Assembly (NCBI RefSeq): GCF_014836635.1
Contig: NZ_JACSQL010000001.1
Location: 62,001 to 126,000, forward strand
DNA length: 64,000 nt
Direction of reading: 5' to 3'
Source: Paenibacillus gallinarum
GTDB taxonomy: Bacteria > Bacillota > Bacilli > Paenibacillales > Paenibacillaceae
Shown in pieces: positions 15,491 through 25,182 of the stretch. The first letter of the stretch is position 1. The number at the start of each line of letters is the position of its first letter. Under the pieces are notes generated by a model, which saw only the letters and a program-made list of their open reading frames with translations, did no database searches and had not been told where the DNA came from. The position numbers and the translations under genes were made by a program.

Positions 15491-16527
15491 CACAATCGTC
15501 CTTACAAAATACAAGTTATATTCTCGCTGTGGAGACAAGCTGTGATGAAACGTCCGTTTCTGTGATTAAGAATGGGCGCGAAGTATTGGTGAACCTCATC
15601 GCAAGTCAGATTGAGACACATAAAGCTTTTGGCGGGGTTGTACCGGAAGTTGCTTCACGGAAGCATGTTGAGGTCATTACGCTCATTATGGAGCAGGCTA
15701 TTGAAGCATCGGGTATCCAGCCGAAGGATCTATCCGCGATTGCGGTTACGCAGGGACCTGGTCTTGTGGGTGCTTTGCTTGTAGGTATCGTTGCTGCCAA
15801 AACGCTAGCGATGGCTCTTGAAAAGCCGCTGATCGGAACTCATCATATTGCGGGTCATATCTATGCAAACCGTTTGGTGGAAGAGATTGAATATCCAGCG
15901 ATGGCACTGGTTGTATCCGGTGGACATACGGAGCTTACCCACATCCCTTCGGAAGGTAAGTTTGAAGTGATCGGACGTACACGGGATGATGCAGTAGGTG
16001 AAGCTTATGATAAAGTCGCACGCGCACTCGGTTGTCCTTATCCGGGTGGACCGCATGTGGACCGGATGGCTCATGAAGCAGAGACGGTAACGCCGCTTCC
16101 TCGGGTATGGCTTGAACCAGGTTCTTATGATTTCAGCTTCAGTGGTCTAAAGTCCGCCGTGCTGAATATCGTGAATCAGGCATCGATGAAAGGCGTAACA
16201 CTTGATCGCAGCAGTGTGGCGCGTGGTTTTCAGGAATCGGTCGTTGAAGTGCTTGTCGAGAAAGCCGTTCGTGCGGTTCGTGCTTATGGTTCCAAGCAGC
16301 TTCTGCTAAGCGGAGGGGTTGCTGCGAATAAAGGTCTGCGCAAGGCACTCGAGGAACGCTGCGCCAAAGAAAACATCAAGCTTCTCATTCCGCCAATGGA
16401 ATACTGTACTGACAATGCGGCGATGATTGGAGCAGCTGCCTACCTGAAATGGGAACGTGGCATGTTTTCGGATCTGAAGATGCAAGCAGAACCAGGCTTA
16501 TCTTTGGAGAACTGGTCCGTAGAGTAA
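15487..16527 (+). CDS. tsaD: tRNA N6-adenosine threonylcarbamoyltransferase TsaD
   Basis: Catalytic subunit that transfers the threonylcarbamoyl group to A37 of ANN-decoding tRNAs. The 346 residues include the N-terminal LAVETSCDETSVSVI, the iron-binding H-H-I-A-G-H (about residues 118-123), VSGGHTEL, and the C-terminal CTDNAAMIGAAAY with the third metal ligand Asp. Length is normal for TsaD (B. subtilis gcp/YdiE). It overlaps rimI by 4 bases and ends the operon at a terminator; a DnaA-box cluster follows. Confidence 0.97.
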   Translation: MTQSSLQNTSYILAVETSCDETSVSVIKNGREVLVNLIASQIETHKAFGGVVPEVASRKHVEVITLIMEQAIEASGIQPKDLSAIAVTQGPGLVGALLVGIVAAKTLAMALEKPLIGTHHIAGHIYANRLVEEIEYPAMALVVSGGHTELTHIPSEGKFEVIGRTRDDAVGEAYDKVARALGCPYPGGPHVDRMAHEAETVTPLPRVWLEPGSYDFSFSGLKSAVLNIVNQASMKGVTLDRSSVARGFQESVVEVLVEKAVRAVRAYGSKQLLLSGGVAANKGLRKALEERCAKENIKLLIPPMEYCTDNAAMIGAAAYLKWERGMFSDLKMQAEPGLSLENWSVE

Positions 16528-16565
16528 GATTAATCACATAAATAAAGATAAAGAGCATAAAGATC

Positions 16566-16605
16566 AAAAGTCGACATCTTCTATAGATGATCGACTTTTC
16601 TTTTT
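16566..16605 (+). terminator. rho-independent terminator of the tsa operon
   Basis: Arms AAAAGTCGA / TCGACTTTT with an inner ATC/GAT pairing, followed by CTTTTT. Lies 39 bases after tsaD. Confidence 0.75.
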
Positions 16606-16675
16606 GCGCGGAAACCAATATGTAGGATAAATACGATTAACTAAAAAAGGTAAATCTGTCAAGTTGTTAACAAAG

Positions 16676-16912
16676 TTATCCACATATCCGGAAGATAATG
16701 GGGATAAAACCAAAAAAGTGAGTAATATTACGTTTTCGCAAACAAATGAAAATAACGAAAATTCTTAACATCCATATGTAAGGTAAATTGTGGATAATGT
16801 GGATAGAATAGTGGATAATATTGGGTTTTACATGAAAATGGCTTTATTAAGCCAAAAAAACAGCCCAAAGGGCTGTTAAATTGGATTTGTTATCCACTTT
16901 TTCTGTGGATAG
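16676..16912. promoter_or_regulatory. DnaA-box cluster between tsaD and the ABC-F gene
   Basis: Within 237 bases there are two perfect DnaA boxes (TTATCCACA at 16676-16684, and its complement at 16789-16797) and at least five with one mismatch: complement at 16699-16707, 16798-16806, 16810-16818 and 16904-16912, and direct at 16890-16898. Boxes 16789, 16798 and 16810 are spaced 9 and 12 bases apart on the same strand. The rest of this 442-base gap is AT-rich and has only the two terminators. From memory, B. subtilis has a stable DnaA-binding region next to gcp (tsaD), so the position appears conserved. It is not oriC, because dnaA and dnaN are absent. Confidence 0.85.
16853..16878 (-). terminator. 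terminator of the ABC-F gene, inside the DnaA-box cluster
   Basis: AACAGCCC / GGGCTGTT hairpin followed on the minus strand by seven T. DnaA boxes lie on both sides. Confidence 0.75.
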
Positions 16913-16969
16913 TATTGTTAATAGTTTCTTTATACTGTAAATATGTCAATTTAAAGATTTATTTTTTTA

Positions 16970-18919
16970 CTATTCAGCGAGTTCTTCCCACTCTGCATAC
17001 ACTTCGCTGAGCTTGTTCTTCCAAGTTTCGATCGATTGCTGAATTTCTTGTAGTTTCATGTAATCTTGATAGATCTCTGGCTTCGCCATTTCCGCTTGCT
17101 CTTCTTCAATCTTACTTTCGATATCCGCAATTTGTTCTTCGAGACTCTCCAGTCTGCGCTGTCTGTTCCGCTCTTCCCGCTTTGCCTGCTTCTCCGCTTG
17201 AAATAGATCGGCTCCAGACTTCTCAGCGGCGGAAGAAGATGGTGTACTCTGTTTCGTTGTTGCTGCCTTTAGTTCTTTGCGTTCCTGCTCGATTTCTTCA
17301 AGCTCCTGTTTCTTCATCACATAGTCATCATAATTTCCTAGGAAATGCTGTGTTCCATTCGGGTGCAGTTCGACAATGCGTTCTGCCATTTTGTTAAGGA
17401 AATAACGGTCATGTGAAATGAAGAGCAGGGTTCCTTCGTAATCGATCAGTGCAGATTCAAGTACTTCTTTACTATATAAGTCCAAATGGTTCGTCGGCTC
17501 ATCAAGTATAAGTACATTGGATTCTTGCAGCATAAGCTTCGCTAACGATACACGGGCTTTTTCTCCGCCGCTCAGCGCACTGATTCGCTTCTGCACATCA
17601 TCTCCGCTGAAGAGGAAGTTACCGAGTACAGTACGAATACGTGCTTCTTCCATATGTGGATATTCACTCCACAATTCTTCAAGTATGGTGTTCTTATCAT
17701 TGAGATTCGTCTGTTCCTGATCATAGTACCCAAGCTTAATCTTGGTACCCCAATCGATCTGACCTGAGCGCGGAGTCATCTGTCCTGTCAGGCATTTAAG
17801 CAGGGTGGATTTTCCGATTCCGTTCGGTCCAATGAGAGCAACTGTTTCTCCTCTACGCAGATCCATATCCGCATGTTCGAAAAGTGGCTGACTTTCTTCA
17901 TCAAAAGCGACAGATAAGTCCCGCACATGCAGTACTTCTTTTCCAGACATATAAGCAATATCAAAAGAAAAGTGAGCCCGTTTCAAATCGCCTTGCGGCC
18001 GATCCATGACTTCCATCTTATCCAGAGCTTTGCGCCGGCTTTGAGCGCGTTTGGTAGTGGAAGCACGCACAATGTTCCGCTGAATAAATTCTTCCATCTT
18101 GGAGATTTCATCTTGCTGCTTCTCATATTGTTTCATCTGAGCTTCGTATTCTGCTGCTTTGATCTCCATATAACGGCTGTAATTCCCCGTATACTTGCGG
18201 GAACGGTGCCGTTCAATCTCCACAATACCGGTGACAAGCCGGTCAAGGAAATACCGGTCATGGGAGACAACTAAGATGGCGCCTGAATATCCGCGAAGAT
18301 AATCCTCCAGCCAAGTGAGTGTTTCAATATCTAGATGGTTCGTCGGTTCATCCAGCATAAGCACATCAGGAGCTTGAAGGAGGATTCGGGCAAGAGCAAG
18401 TCTTGTCTTTTGTCCACCGCTGAGAGTAGAAATCTTCGTATCTACAGGAAATTCACCGAACCCCATCCCGTGCAGGACACTTCGAATTCGTGTTTCGATC
18501 TCGTAGCCGCCATGATCTTTGAACCAGTCTTGACGTACGGCGTAACGCTCCAGCAGATCGGCATATTTTTTCTCATCATTCATTTCTTTTGGATCCGCAA
18601 TTCGCTGTTCCATCAGTCTTAGTTCTGCTTCGGTTTCCGTCAAGTGAGCGAATACCTTAAGCATCTCTTCCCATAAGGTCCCATCTGACTCCAGGCCACT
18701 GTTCTGTGCGAGGTATCCGATGGTTGTTTCTTTGGCTTTAAAGATTTGACCTCCGTCATAGGACATTTCTCCAGCCAAAATTTTCAGTAGAGTAGACTTC
18801 CCAGCACCATTGACCCCTACAAGTCCAATCCGTTCACGTTCTAATATCTGTAGGCTGACACCTTCGAGAATGCTGTCTATGCCATATCGTTTTATAATTC
18901 CAGAAGCTTGAAAAAGCAT
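16970..18919 (-). CDS. ABC-F family ATPase (YdiF-like)
   Basis: Soluble protein of 649 residues with two ATP-binding domains and no membrane part, so a translation-related ABC-F factor acting on the ribosome. Domain 1 has GVNGAGKSTLL and LSGGQKTRLALARIL with LMLDEPTNHLDIETL; domain 2 has GPNGIGKSTLL and LSGGEKARVSLAKLML with LILDEPTNHLDLYS. Between them lies the charged linker (MKQYEKQQDEISKMEEFIQRN), and the last 100 residues are a coiled coil (EEQIADIESKIEEEQAEM). Gene order after tsaD equals that of B. subtilis ydiF. AGGAGG precedes the ATG. No specific drug resistance can be inferred. Confidence 0.93.
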   Translation of the reverse strand: MLFQASGIIKRYGIDSILEGVSLQILERERIGLVGVNGAGKSTLLKILAGEMSYDGGQIFKAKETTIGYLAQNSGLESDGTLWEEMLKVFAHLTETEAELRLMEQRIADPKEMNDEKKYADLLERYAVRQDWFKDHGGYEIETRIRSVLHGMGFGEFPVDTKISTLSGGQKTRLALARILLQAPDVLMLDEPTNHLDIETLTWLEDYLRGYSGAILVVSHDRYFLDRLVTGIVEIERHRSRKYTGNYSRYMEIKAAEYEAQMKQYEKQQDEISKMEEFIQRNIVRASTTKRAQSRRKALDKMEVMDRPQGDLKRAHFSFDIAYMSGKEVLHVRDLSVAFDEESQPLFEHADMDLRRGETVALIGPNGIGKSTLLKCLTGQMTPRSGQIDWGTKIKLGYYDQEQTNLNDKNTILEELWSEYPHMEEARIRTVLGNFLFSGDDVQKRISALSGGEKARVSLAKLMLQESNVLILDEPTNHLDLYSKEVLESALIDYEGTLLFISHDRYFLNKMAERIVELHPNGTQHFLGNYDDYVMKKQELEEIEQERKELKAATTKQSTPSSSAAEKSGADLFQAEKQAKREERNRQRRLESLEEQIADIESKIEEEQAEMAKPEIYQDYMKLQEIQQSIETWKNKLSEVYAEWEELAE

Positions 18920-19208
18920 GATGTTTCCTCCTGTCTAGAAAGCAATAAACTAGTCCTAGTTTACATGAAAAAGCAAGGCTTTGCACCGCTTAGAACAAGT
19001 TATAACCGAAGTTACCCGTCAGCCTTGGATAAAAAGGTTTGAACTTTGTCTCGCTTATAGTCTTTTCATGAAATAGGTGATAAACTTAAAGTTAGAAAAA
19101 GCCGAATTGTGATTCACATTAGTGAACGTCAGCAAGTGGTGATGAACGCTAGTGAACAGGTTGTGAATAACCACTTTTCGCACGACGGATAAAACGGAGG
19201 GAAAGTGG
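18920..19208. other. divergent intergenic region with short repeats
   Basis: 289 bases between the ABC-F and cyclo-ligase genes. TTCACATTAGTGAA is an inverted repeat near 19117-19130, and AGTGAAC recurs about 27 bases later. In B. subtilis the redox regulator gene rex occurs nearby; no rex gene is seen here, and the repeats do not match the Rex consensus well. No convincing promoter is visible. Confidence 0.3.
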
Positions 19209-19883
19209 ATGGAAGCACATCCGGACAAGCTCCAGTTAAAGAAGCAACTTCGAAGAAGAATGCTTGCGGTGCGCGAAGCACTGCCGCCTGATCAGCGTTC
19301 AGAAGCATCAAGGCAGATATCTGAATATGCCACTCAGGAGATGGATCTTTTGCGCAGTAAGCTTAAGCAGAAGAATCTAACTCTTTTTCTATATATGACT
19401 TTCCGAAGTGAAGCCGATACTTTTATGCTTTTGGCGAAGGCACTGGCCCAAGGAGACAAGGTACTCGTGCCGAAGGTAAAAGAGGATTCGGAACTTATGG
19501 AACTTAGGGAGATTAAGCGGTTGACAGATGTGGAGCCGGGAAGATGGAATATTCCTGAGCCGGTAGATCATACCGCTATCTATCCTGTAGAGAGATGGCC
19601 TGAGATTGATCTTGTCATTGTTCCAGGACTTGCCTATGACCTTTGTGGAGGAAGAATTGGATACGGTGGAGGGTATTACGACCGCTTTGCCGAAAAGATG
19701 TATATGGAAGTTCAGAAAAAGCAAATAGAAGGCCAAAATGTAACCTTACCTCTATATGCAGGGCTAGTTCTTCCCGGACAGTTACTTCCGCCGAATGATA
19801 TTCCCATGGAACCGCAGGATTTTAGACTAAACCTTCTTTTTACAGAGAAGGGTGTTTTACATACTCAAATAAAAGGAACGTGA
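19209..19883 (+). CDS. 5-formyltetrahydrofolate cyclo-ligase
   Basis: Converts 5-formyl-THF to 5,10-methenyl-THF with ATP, in the cytoplasm. The 224 residues show an N-terminal basic K-K-Q-L-R-R-R-M, the folate-pocket region F-R-S-E-A-D-T, and the ATP loop GRIGYGGGYYDRF (about residues 147-159) with the preceding VIVPGLAYD. An insertion of about 12 residues (MYMEVQKKQIEGQN) follows the loop. GGAGGG is 7 bases before the ATG. moaC starts 6 bases after its stop, so it heads a folate/molybdopterin unit. Confidence 0.92.
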   Translation: MEAHPDKLQLKKQLRRRMLAVREALPPDQRSEASRQISEYATQEMDLLRSKLKQKNLTLFLYMTFRSEADTFMLLAKALAQGDKVLVPKVKEDSELMELREIKRLTDVEPGRWNIPEPVDHTAIYPVERWPEIDLVIVPGLAYDLCGGRIGYGGGYYDRFAEKMYMEVQKKQIEGQNVTLPLYAGLVLPGQLLPPNDIPMEPQDFRLNLLFTEKGVLHTQIKGT

Positions 19884-19889
19884 TGGAAC

Positions 19890-20396
19890 ATGGATGCGAA
19901 GTCACAGAACGGACAGAATGAAAGACAGCAACTGACTCATTTCAATGAGCAGGGACGTGCGAGAATGGTGGATATCTCGGGTAAAGAGGTTACCGTTCGT
20001 ACCGCGGTCGCACAGTCGAAGATTACAATGAATGAAGCTACACTTCAGGCGATTAAGGCAGGTACGGTAGGAAAAGGGGATGTACTGGCCGTTGCTCAAG
20101 TGGCCGGAATTCAAGCTGCTAAGCGTACTTCCGATTGGATTCCGATGTGTCACCCGCTGCCGCTTACCGGTGTTAACATTACTTTTGCAGATAACGGAGA
20201 ACGCGAACTTTATATTGAAGTGTCCGTTAAGACAGAAGGAAAAACAGGTGTAGAGATGGAGGCTCTAACAGCTGCATCGGCAACTGCACTCACCATCTAC
20301 GATATGTGTAAGGCGATGCAGAAAGATATGATAATAGGTCCGACACTGCTGAGTTCAAAAACAGGTGGTAAAAGTGGGGACTATAAATCCAAATAG
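19890..20396 (+). CDS. moaC: cyclic pyranopterin monophosphate synthase MoaC
   Basis: Second step of molybdenum cofactor synthesis, turning the MoaA product into cPMP. The 168 residues show the MoaC core: [37 protein letters not shown], the active-site motif [10 protein letters not shown] (about residues 89-98), and [26 protein letters not shown]. The C-terminal K-T-G-G-K-S-G is typical. It follows the cyclo-ligase gene by 6 bases and precedes moaB/mogA. moaA and Mo-dependent formate dehydrogenase lie 16 kb downstream. Confidence 0.96.
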   Translation: MDAKSQNGQNERQQLTHFNEQGRARMVDISGKEVTVRTAVAQSKITMNEATLQAIKAGTVGKGDVLAVAQVAGIQAAKRTSDWIPMCHPLPLTGVNITFADNGERELYIEVSVKTEGKTGVEMEALTAASATALTIYDMCKAMQKDMIIGPTLLSSKTGGKSGDYKSK

Positions 20397-20412
20397 AGGG
20401 ATGGGTGATCTT

Positions 20413-20898
20413 ATGTTGTGGAAAACAGCGATCCTTACAGCAAGTGATAAGGGAGCGAGAGGAGAGCGGGAAGACACGAGTGCGCAGGTCATCCGTGAAC
20501 TTGTCGAAGAAGAACTGGGCGGTGAAATTATTGAATACCGCATTGTGCCGGATGAACCAGACGAGATCATTGCTGCGCTGATTGAAATGACGGATTATTT
20601 TCATGCGGACCTTGTTCTTACCACAGGCGGGACTGAACTTGCGATTAGAGATGTTACACCAGAAGCTACACGCAGAGTCATTGACCGTGAAGTACCAGGT
20701 ATGGCAGAAGCTATGCGGATGACGGTGCTCCAGAAGAATCGGGGAGCTATGCTCTTTAGAGGAATCTGCGGTATTCGCGGAAGAACGCTGATCGTGAATT
20801 TACCGGGAACACCTAAGGGTGTGCACGAGAATCTCGCAGCTATTATGGACCAGCTCCCAGAGGCACTTCTGATGGTTACAGGTCAATTTAGACAGTAA
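20413..20898 (+). CDS. moaB: molybdopterin biosynthesis protein MoaB/MogA
   Basis: Adenylylates molybdopterin before molybdenum insertion (MogA role) or is the related MoaB. From ATG 20413 it has 161 residues with A-I-L-T-A-S-D-K-G at the start, LTTGGTELAIRDVTPEAT (about residues 73-90), and LIVNLPGTPKGVHENL near the C-terminus. Earlier in-frame starts overlap moaC and lack a spaced ribosome site; GGGTGA before 20413 is modest. It completes the unit with the cyclo-ligase gene and moaC. Confidence 0.92.
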   Translation: MLWKTAILTASDKGARGEREDTSAQVIRELVEEELGGEIIEYRIVPDEPDEIIAALIEMTDYFHADLVLTTGGTELAIRDVTPEATRRVIDREVPGMAEAMRMTVLQKNRGAMLFRGICGIRGRTLIVNLPGTPKGVHENLAAIMDQLPEALLMVTGQFRQ

Positions 20899-21035
20899 GC
20901 GAGTGACCATGTATCCCTTCCTTTTTCTTGTAAATACGGCTATGTATGTGATTACATTTGTGGTATGATTTCATGTAGATGGATGATTATGGATGCTAAT
21001 CCATATGTAAAGTACAACAAGAAGGAGGGGTATAC

Positions 21036-21278
21036 ATGCCAAATATCGGAGGAACGGGCTTTATTCTGCTTGTCATTGTTGCCTTGTTGTTATTCGGACC
21101 TAACAAGCTACCTGAACTGGGACGAGCTGTAGGAAGAACGTTCCGTGAATTTAAGAATGGTGCTCAAGAGATCATGTCAGATGAACCTTCATCCCGTAAG
21201 GGATCTTCAGCAAGTGAAGTAAAGTCAGCTGAAGCAGCGACAGTTCAGAAAACAGAGGATAAGCGCCTGCCTGAGTAA
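21036..21278 (+). CDS. tatA: twin-arginine translocase subunit TatA
   Basis: Small pore-forming subunit of the Tat system for folded proteins. The 80 residues have one N-terminal membrane helix (FILLVIVALLLFGP), the F-G-P hinge, then the amphipathic helix NKLPELGRAVGRTFREFKNG and a polar tail. It corresponds by position to B. subtilis tatAy, upstream of tatC and groESL. AAGGAGGGG precedes the ATG. A terminator separates it from tatC, which may set the excess of TatA over TatC. Confidence 0.95.
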   Translation: MPNIGGTGFILLVIVALLLFGPNKLPELGRAVGRTFREFKNGAQEIMSDEPSSRKGSSASEVKSAEAATVQKTEDKRLPE

Positions 21279-21351
21279 TTCTATATGTCTTATGCTTGCG
21301 CGCTTTAAGTGAGGGTGCATGCTAAGTGCTTGTTTCGTGCAAGTTAAGGAT

Positions 21352-21381
21352 CCCTTCTTTGTAAGAAGGGTTTTGTTTTTT
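21352..21381 (+). terminator. terminator or attenuator between tatA and tatC
   Basis: CCCTTCTT / AAGAAGGG with a 3-base loop followed by TTTTGTTTTTT. No promoter is obvious after it, so partial read-through into tatC is likely. Confidence 0.75.
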
Positions 21382-21416
21382 CTTCTACCTGATGAGCAGA
21401 GAGAGGGAGTGTTACG

Positions 21417-22196
21417 ATGTCTGAACATGAAGAAGGCATGACGCTGGTGAGTCACTTGGGGGAACTGCGAAGACGTCTTGTCGCTGTACTGGTCGTACTT
21501 CTGCTCGGTCTGATTGGCGGTCTATTTATCAGTGATCCGATCTATCAATATCTGACAGCATATGGGCCCCTTCCGGGTATAGAACTTCATGCCCTTACGC
21601 TGTGGGATGGACTTGGAATGTATATGAAGATTGCTCTTATTTTTTCTCTTGTTATTACGTTGCCTTTTACAGCCTATCAGATTTGGAAGTTTGTGAGTCC
21701 AGGTTTGAAGCCGAGTGAGCAAAAAGCGACTGTGCGTTATATTCCTTTTGTTTTTTTATTGTTCTTATTAGGAATTGCTTTTTCATATAAAATATTGCTC
21801 CCAATGGCTACCTCTTTTACAAGCAGTATCAATCAGAATCTTGGTCTTGTCGAAACGTATGGGATGGCACAATATTTCACGTTTATGTTTAATCTAATCC
21901 TGCCTGTATCGCTGTTATTTGAACTGCCTGTTGTTGTTATGTTTCTGACGAAACTGCGTATTCTCAATCCACTGCGTTTACGTAAAATGCGCCGGATCTC
22001 CTACTTTGCACTTGTATTTATCGCTGTATTTGTGACCCCGCCTGATTTTATTTCCGATATTTTGGTTACAATTCCTTTGATCCTGCTCTATGAGTTCAGT
22101 GTCTTTCTGTCATCTGTTGTTTACCGGAAGCAACTCGAAGAGGCTGAGGAATACGAATCAAGATATGTTAAGGTGGATGCAGGAGAGAAGATATAG
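21417..22196 (+). CDS. tatC: twin-arginine translocase subunit TatC
   Basis: Receptor subunit that recognises twin-arginine signal peptides. The 259 residues begin S-E-H-E-E-G-M-T-L-V-S-H-L-G-E-L-R-R-R-L, the conserved N-terminal motif, and six membrane helices follow. F-V-S-P-G-L-K-P-S-E (first loop), FELPVVVMF and VFVTPPDFISD are hallmark segments. GAGAGGGAG lies before the ATG. Formate dehydrogenase at 33 kb shows no Tat signal, so the substrates lie elsewhere. Confidence 0.95.
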   Translation: MSEHEEGMTLVSHLGELRRRLVAVLVVLLLGLIGGLFISDPIYQYLTAYGPLPGIELHALTLWDGLGMYMKIALIFSLVITLPFTAYQIWKFVSPGLKPSEQKATVRYIPFVFLLFLLGIAFSYKILLPMATSFTSSINQNLGLVETYGMAQYFTFMFNLILPVSLLFELPVVVMFLTKLRILNPLRLRKMRRISYFALVFIAVFVTPPDFISDILVTIPLILLYEFSVFLSSVVYRKQLEEAEEYESRYVKVDAGEKI

Positions 22197-22283
22197 GACG
22201 AGCATAATTTTTACAGGATTGGAGAGAATGGAAGATGGCTTCATGAATTACTGAAAAGATCTGCTAAAAATCCTGAAAAGGAC

Positions 22284-22312
22284 TTGAAATCATCTTCTAA
22301 TTTCAGTATCAT
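22284..22312 (+). promoter_or_regulatory. sigma-A-type promoter of groESL
   Basis: TTGAAA (22284-22289), 17 bases, TATCAT (22307-22312). The CIRCE operator begins 12 bases later, so the transcript starts at or within the operator. Confidence 0.7.
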
Positions 22313-22323
22313 GAAATTGGTTG

Positions 22324-22350
22324 TTAGCACTGACGACTGTCGAGTGCTAA
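22324..22350. promoter_or_regulatory. CIRCE element (HrcA operator)
   Basis: TTAGCACTG, 9 bases, GAGTGCTAA. It equals the CIRCE consensus except that the last base of the left arm is G instead of C. The heat-shock repressor HrcA binds here; its gene is not in the window. Confidence 0.95.
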
Positions 22351-22408
22351 TGTAAGAGTGCAACAACCGTAAGATATGTAACTTACTTATTTAAGGAGGC
22401 TATTTTTC

Positions 22409-22690
22409 ATGATCAGACCTTTAGGTGAACGCGTATTGGTAGAACCGATCGAACAAGAAGAGACAACAGCTTTCGGGATTGTACTTCCGGACTCTGCTAA
22501 AGAAAAACCGCAAGAGGGTAAAGTTATCGCTGTTGGCGCTGGAAGCTTAAAAGATGGCGTTCGTGTTCCTTTGGAAGTAAAAGAAGGAGACCGCGTTATT
22601 TTCTCCAAATACGCTGGAACAGAGCTTAAATACGAAGGTAAAGAATATTTGATTATGAAGGAAAGCGACATTCACGCAATCTTGGGTTAA
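22409..22690 (+). CDS. groES: co-chaperonin GroES
   Basis: Lid of the GroEL folding chamber. The 93 residues contain [13 protein letters not shown], the mobile loop around [19 protein letters not shown] and [13 protein letters not shown], all standard. AAGGAGG precedes the ATG. Controlled by the CIRCE element and promoter upstream, with groEL 73 bases downstream in the same operon. Confidence 0.98.
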   Translation: MIRPLGERVLVEPIEQEETTAFGIVLPDSAKEKPQEGKVIAVGAGSLKDGVRVPLEVKEGDRVIFSKYAGTELKYEGKEYLIMKESDIHAILG

Positions 22691-22712
22691 TCTTCATAAG
22701 TGAAGAGCTTGA

Positions 22713-24398
<1,686 letters not shown>

Positions 24399-24399
24399 T

Positions 24400-24419
24400 A
24401 ACAAGGTTTAAACCTTGTT
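24400..24419 (+). terminator. palindromic hairpin after groEL
   Basis: Perfect 20-base palindrome AACAAGGTTT / AAACCTTGTT directly after the stop, without a T run. Probably a transcript-end stabiliser ahead of the main terminator. Confidence 0.5.
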
Positions 24420-24452
24420 GCTTCAATACATCGAAGTAGCCACATTTTAATT

Positions 24453-24502
24453 GAGGCATCTCAATAGTTCTCTAAACTATTGAGATGCCTCTTTCTTTTT
24501 AT
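24453..24502 (+). terminator. main terminator of groESL
   Basis: Seventeen-base stem from GAGGCATCTCAATAGTT and its complement, 5-base loop, followed by TTTCTTTTT. Confidence 0.9.
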
Positions 24503-24591
24503 TGATTAGAATCTTATAAATTAATTGTTGAGTTATACTTTCATCTTTCGAACTATTAAGGCGAATTAGCAATGATAAGGAGTTTATATTC

Positions 24592-25023
24592 ATGTTTTTG
24601 AAATCAGCACAACTTTACAGTAATAACGAGAAACAGTTTATAATATCTAATCAAATTCTACTAAACGGTTTTTTAACAGAGTACGGAGAGGTTACCGAAT
24701 TGGAATGGAATTGTAGTGAAGAGATCTTACAAAAAACGTTACTTGAAGCGTTAAATAAATCAAATACTATAACTTTGGAAAAAGAAGATAAAGTGGATCC
24801 TTTAGCAAAGCATCTAGGAATAAAAAGTTGGAAAAAGGCAAAAAGTGATAAAAAACTAGTTATGGTGAATCATCATTTTGATGACGATCCTTATTTTAAA
24901 GTTACTGCTACAAAAAAGATGAAGAATGGAGCGTATCCCGGCATAAAGAGTGTAGAGATTCTTGATGATGAAGCTCTACAAGACAATAACCTTGCTAAAA
25001 GTGTGCTAAAGGCTATGAAATAA
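24592..25023 (+). CDS. hypothetical protein, AT-rich orphan
   Basis: 143 residues, no signal peptide, no membrane helix and no recognised family. It is rich in Lys and Asn, with MFLKSAQLYSNNEKQFIISNQ at the start, a charged middle (LTLEKEDKVDPLAKHLGIKSWKKAKSD without a motif) and NHHFDDDPYF. AAGGAG lies 8 bases before the ATG. Base composition is clearly more AT-rich than groEL and the t6A genes, and the gene sits next to a scar of mrp sequence, which suggests acquired DNA. Single small cytosolic proteins like this are sometimes orphan immunity proteins, but nothing here proves it. Confidence 0.65.
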   Translation: MFLKSAQLYSNNEKQFIISNQILLNGFLTEYGEVTELEWNCSEEILQKTLLEALNKSNTITLEKEDKVDPLAKHLGIKSWKKAKSDKKLVMVNHHFDDDPYFKVTATKKMKNGAYPGIKSVEILDDEALQDNNLAKSVLKAMK

Positions 25024-25043
25024 TCTAGCATTTAAATAAAGCA

Positions 25044-25079
25044 TAAGACCCCTGACTCATTAAAGAGCTAGGGGTCTTA
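25044..25079. terminator. terminator (duplicate of the one at 30964)
   Basis: TAAGACCCCT and AGGGGTCTTA arms around GACTCATTAAAGAGCT. The core CCCCTGACTCATTA is identical to the mrp terminator at 30964-30995. It now serves the orphan gene on one side and the giant SLH gene on the other. Confidence 0.7.
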
Positions 25080-25086
25080 CACTTGA

Positions 25087-25170
25087 TTAATAAATAAGTT
25101 CCTCTGCAAGATGAGTAAATACTTCACCGATTACAGAATCCTCGTCATAGACGGAGGGGTCTGTATTTTT
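25087..25170 (-). pseudogene. remnant of the 3' end of an mrp-type gene
   Basis: The minus-strand translation ends SVYDEDSVIGEVFTHLAEEL-I-Y-stop, matching the C-terminus of the mrp gene whose stop lies at 31010. DNA identity over about 80 bases is high, with five or six differences, and the downstream terminator is duplicated too. The fragment breaks off near 25170, 13 bases before the stop codon of the giant SLH gene. Confidence 0.85.
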
Positions 25171-25182
25171 CTGCTTACGTTT

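Noticed and set aside
16676..16912. Replication origin
   Set aside because: DnaA boxes are dense, but dnaA, dnaN and gyrase genes are absent, and no clear AT-rich unwinding repeats of the DnaA-trio type were found; a titration or control cluster fits better.
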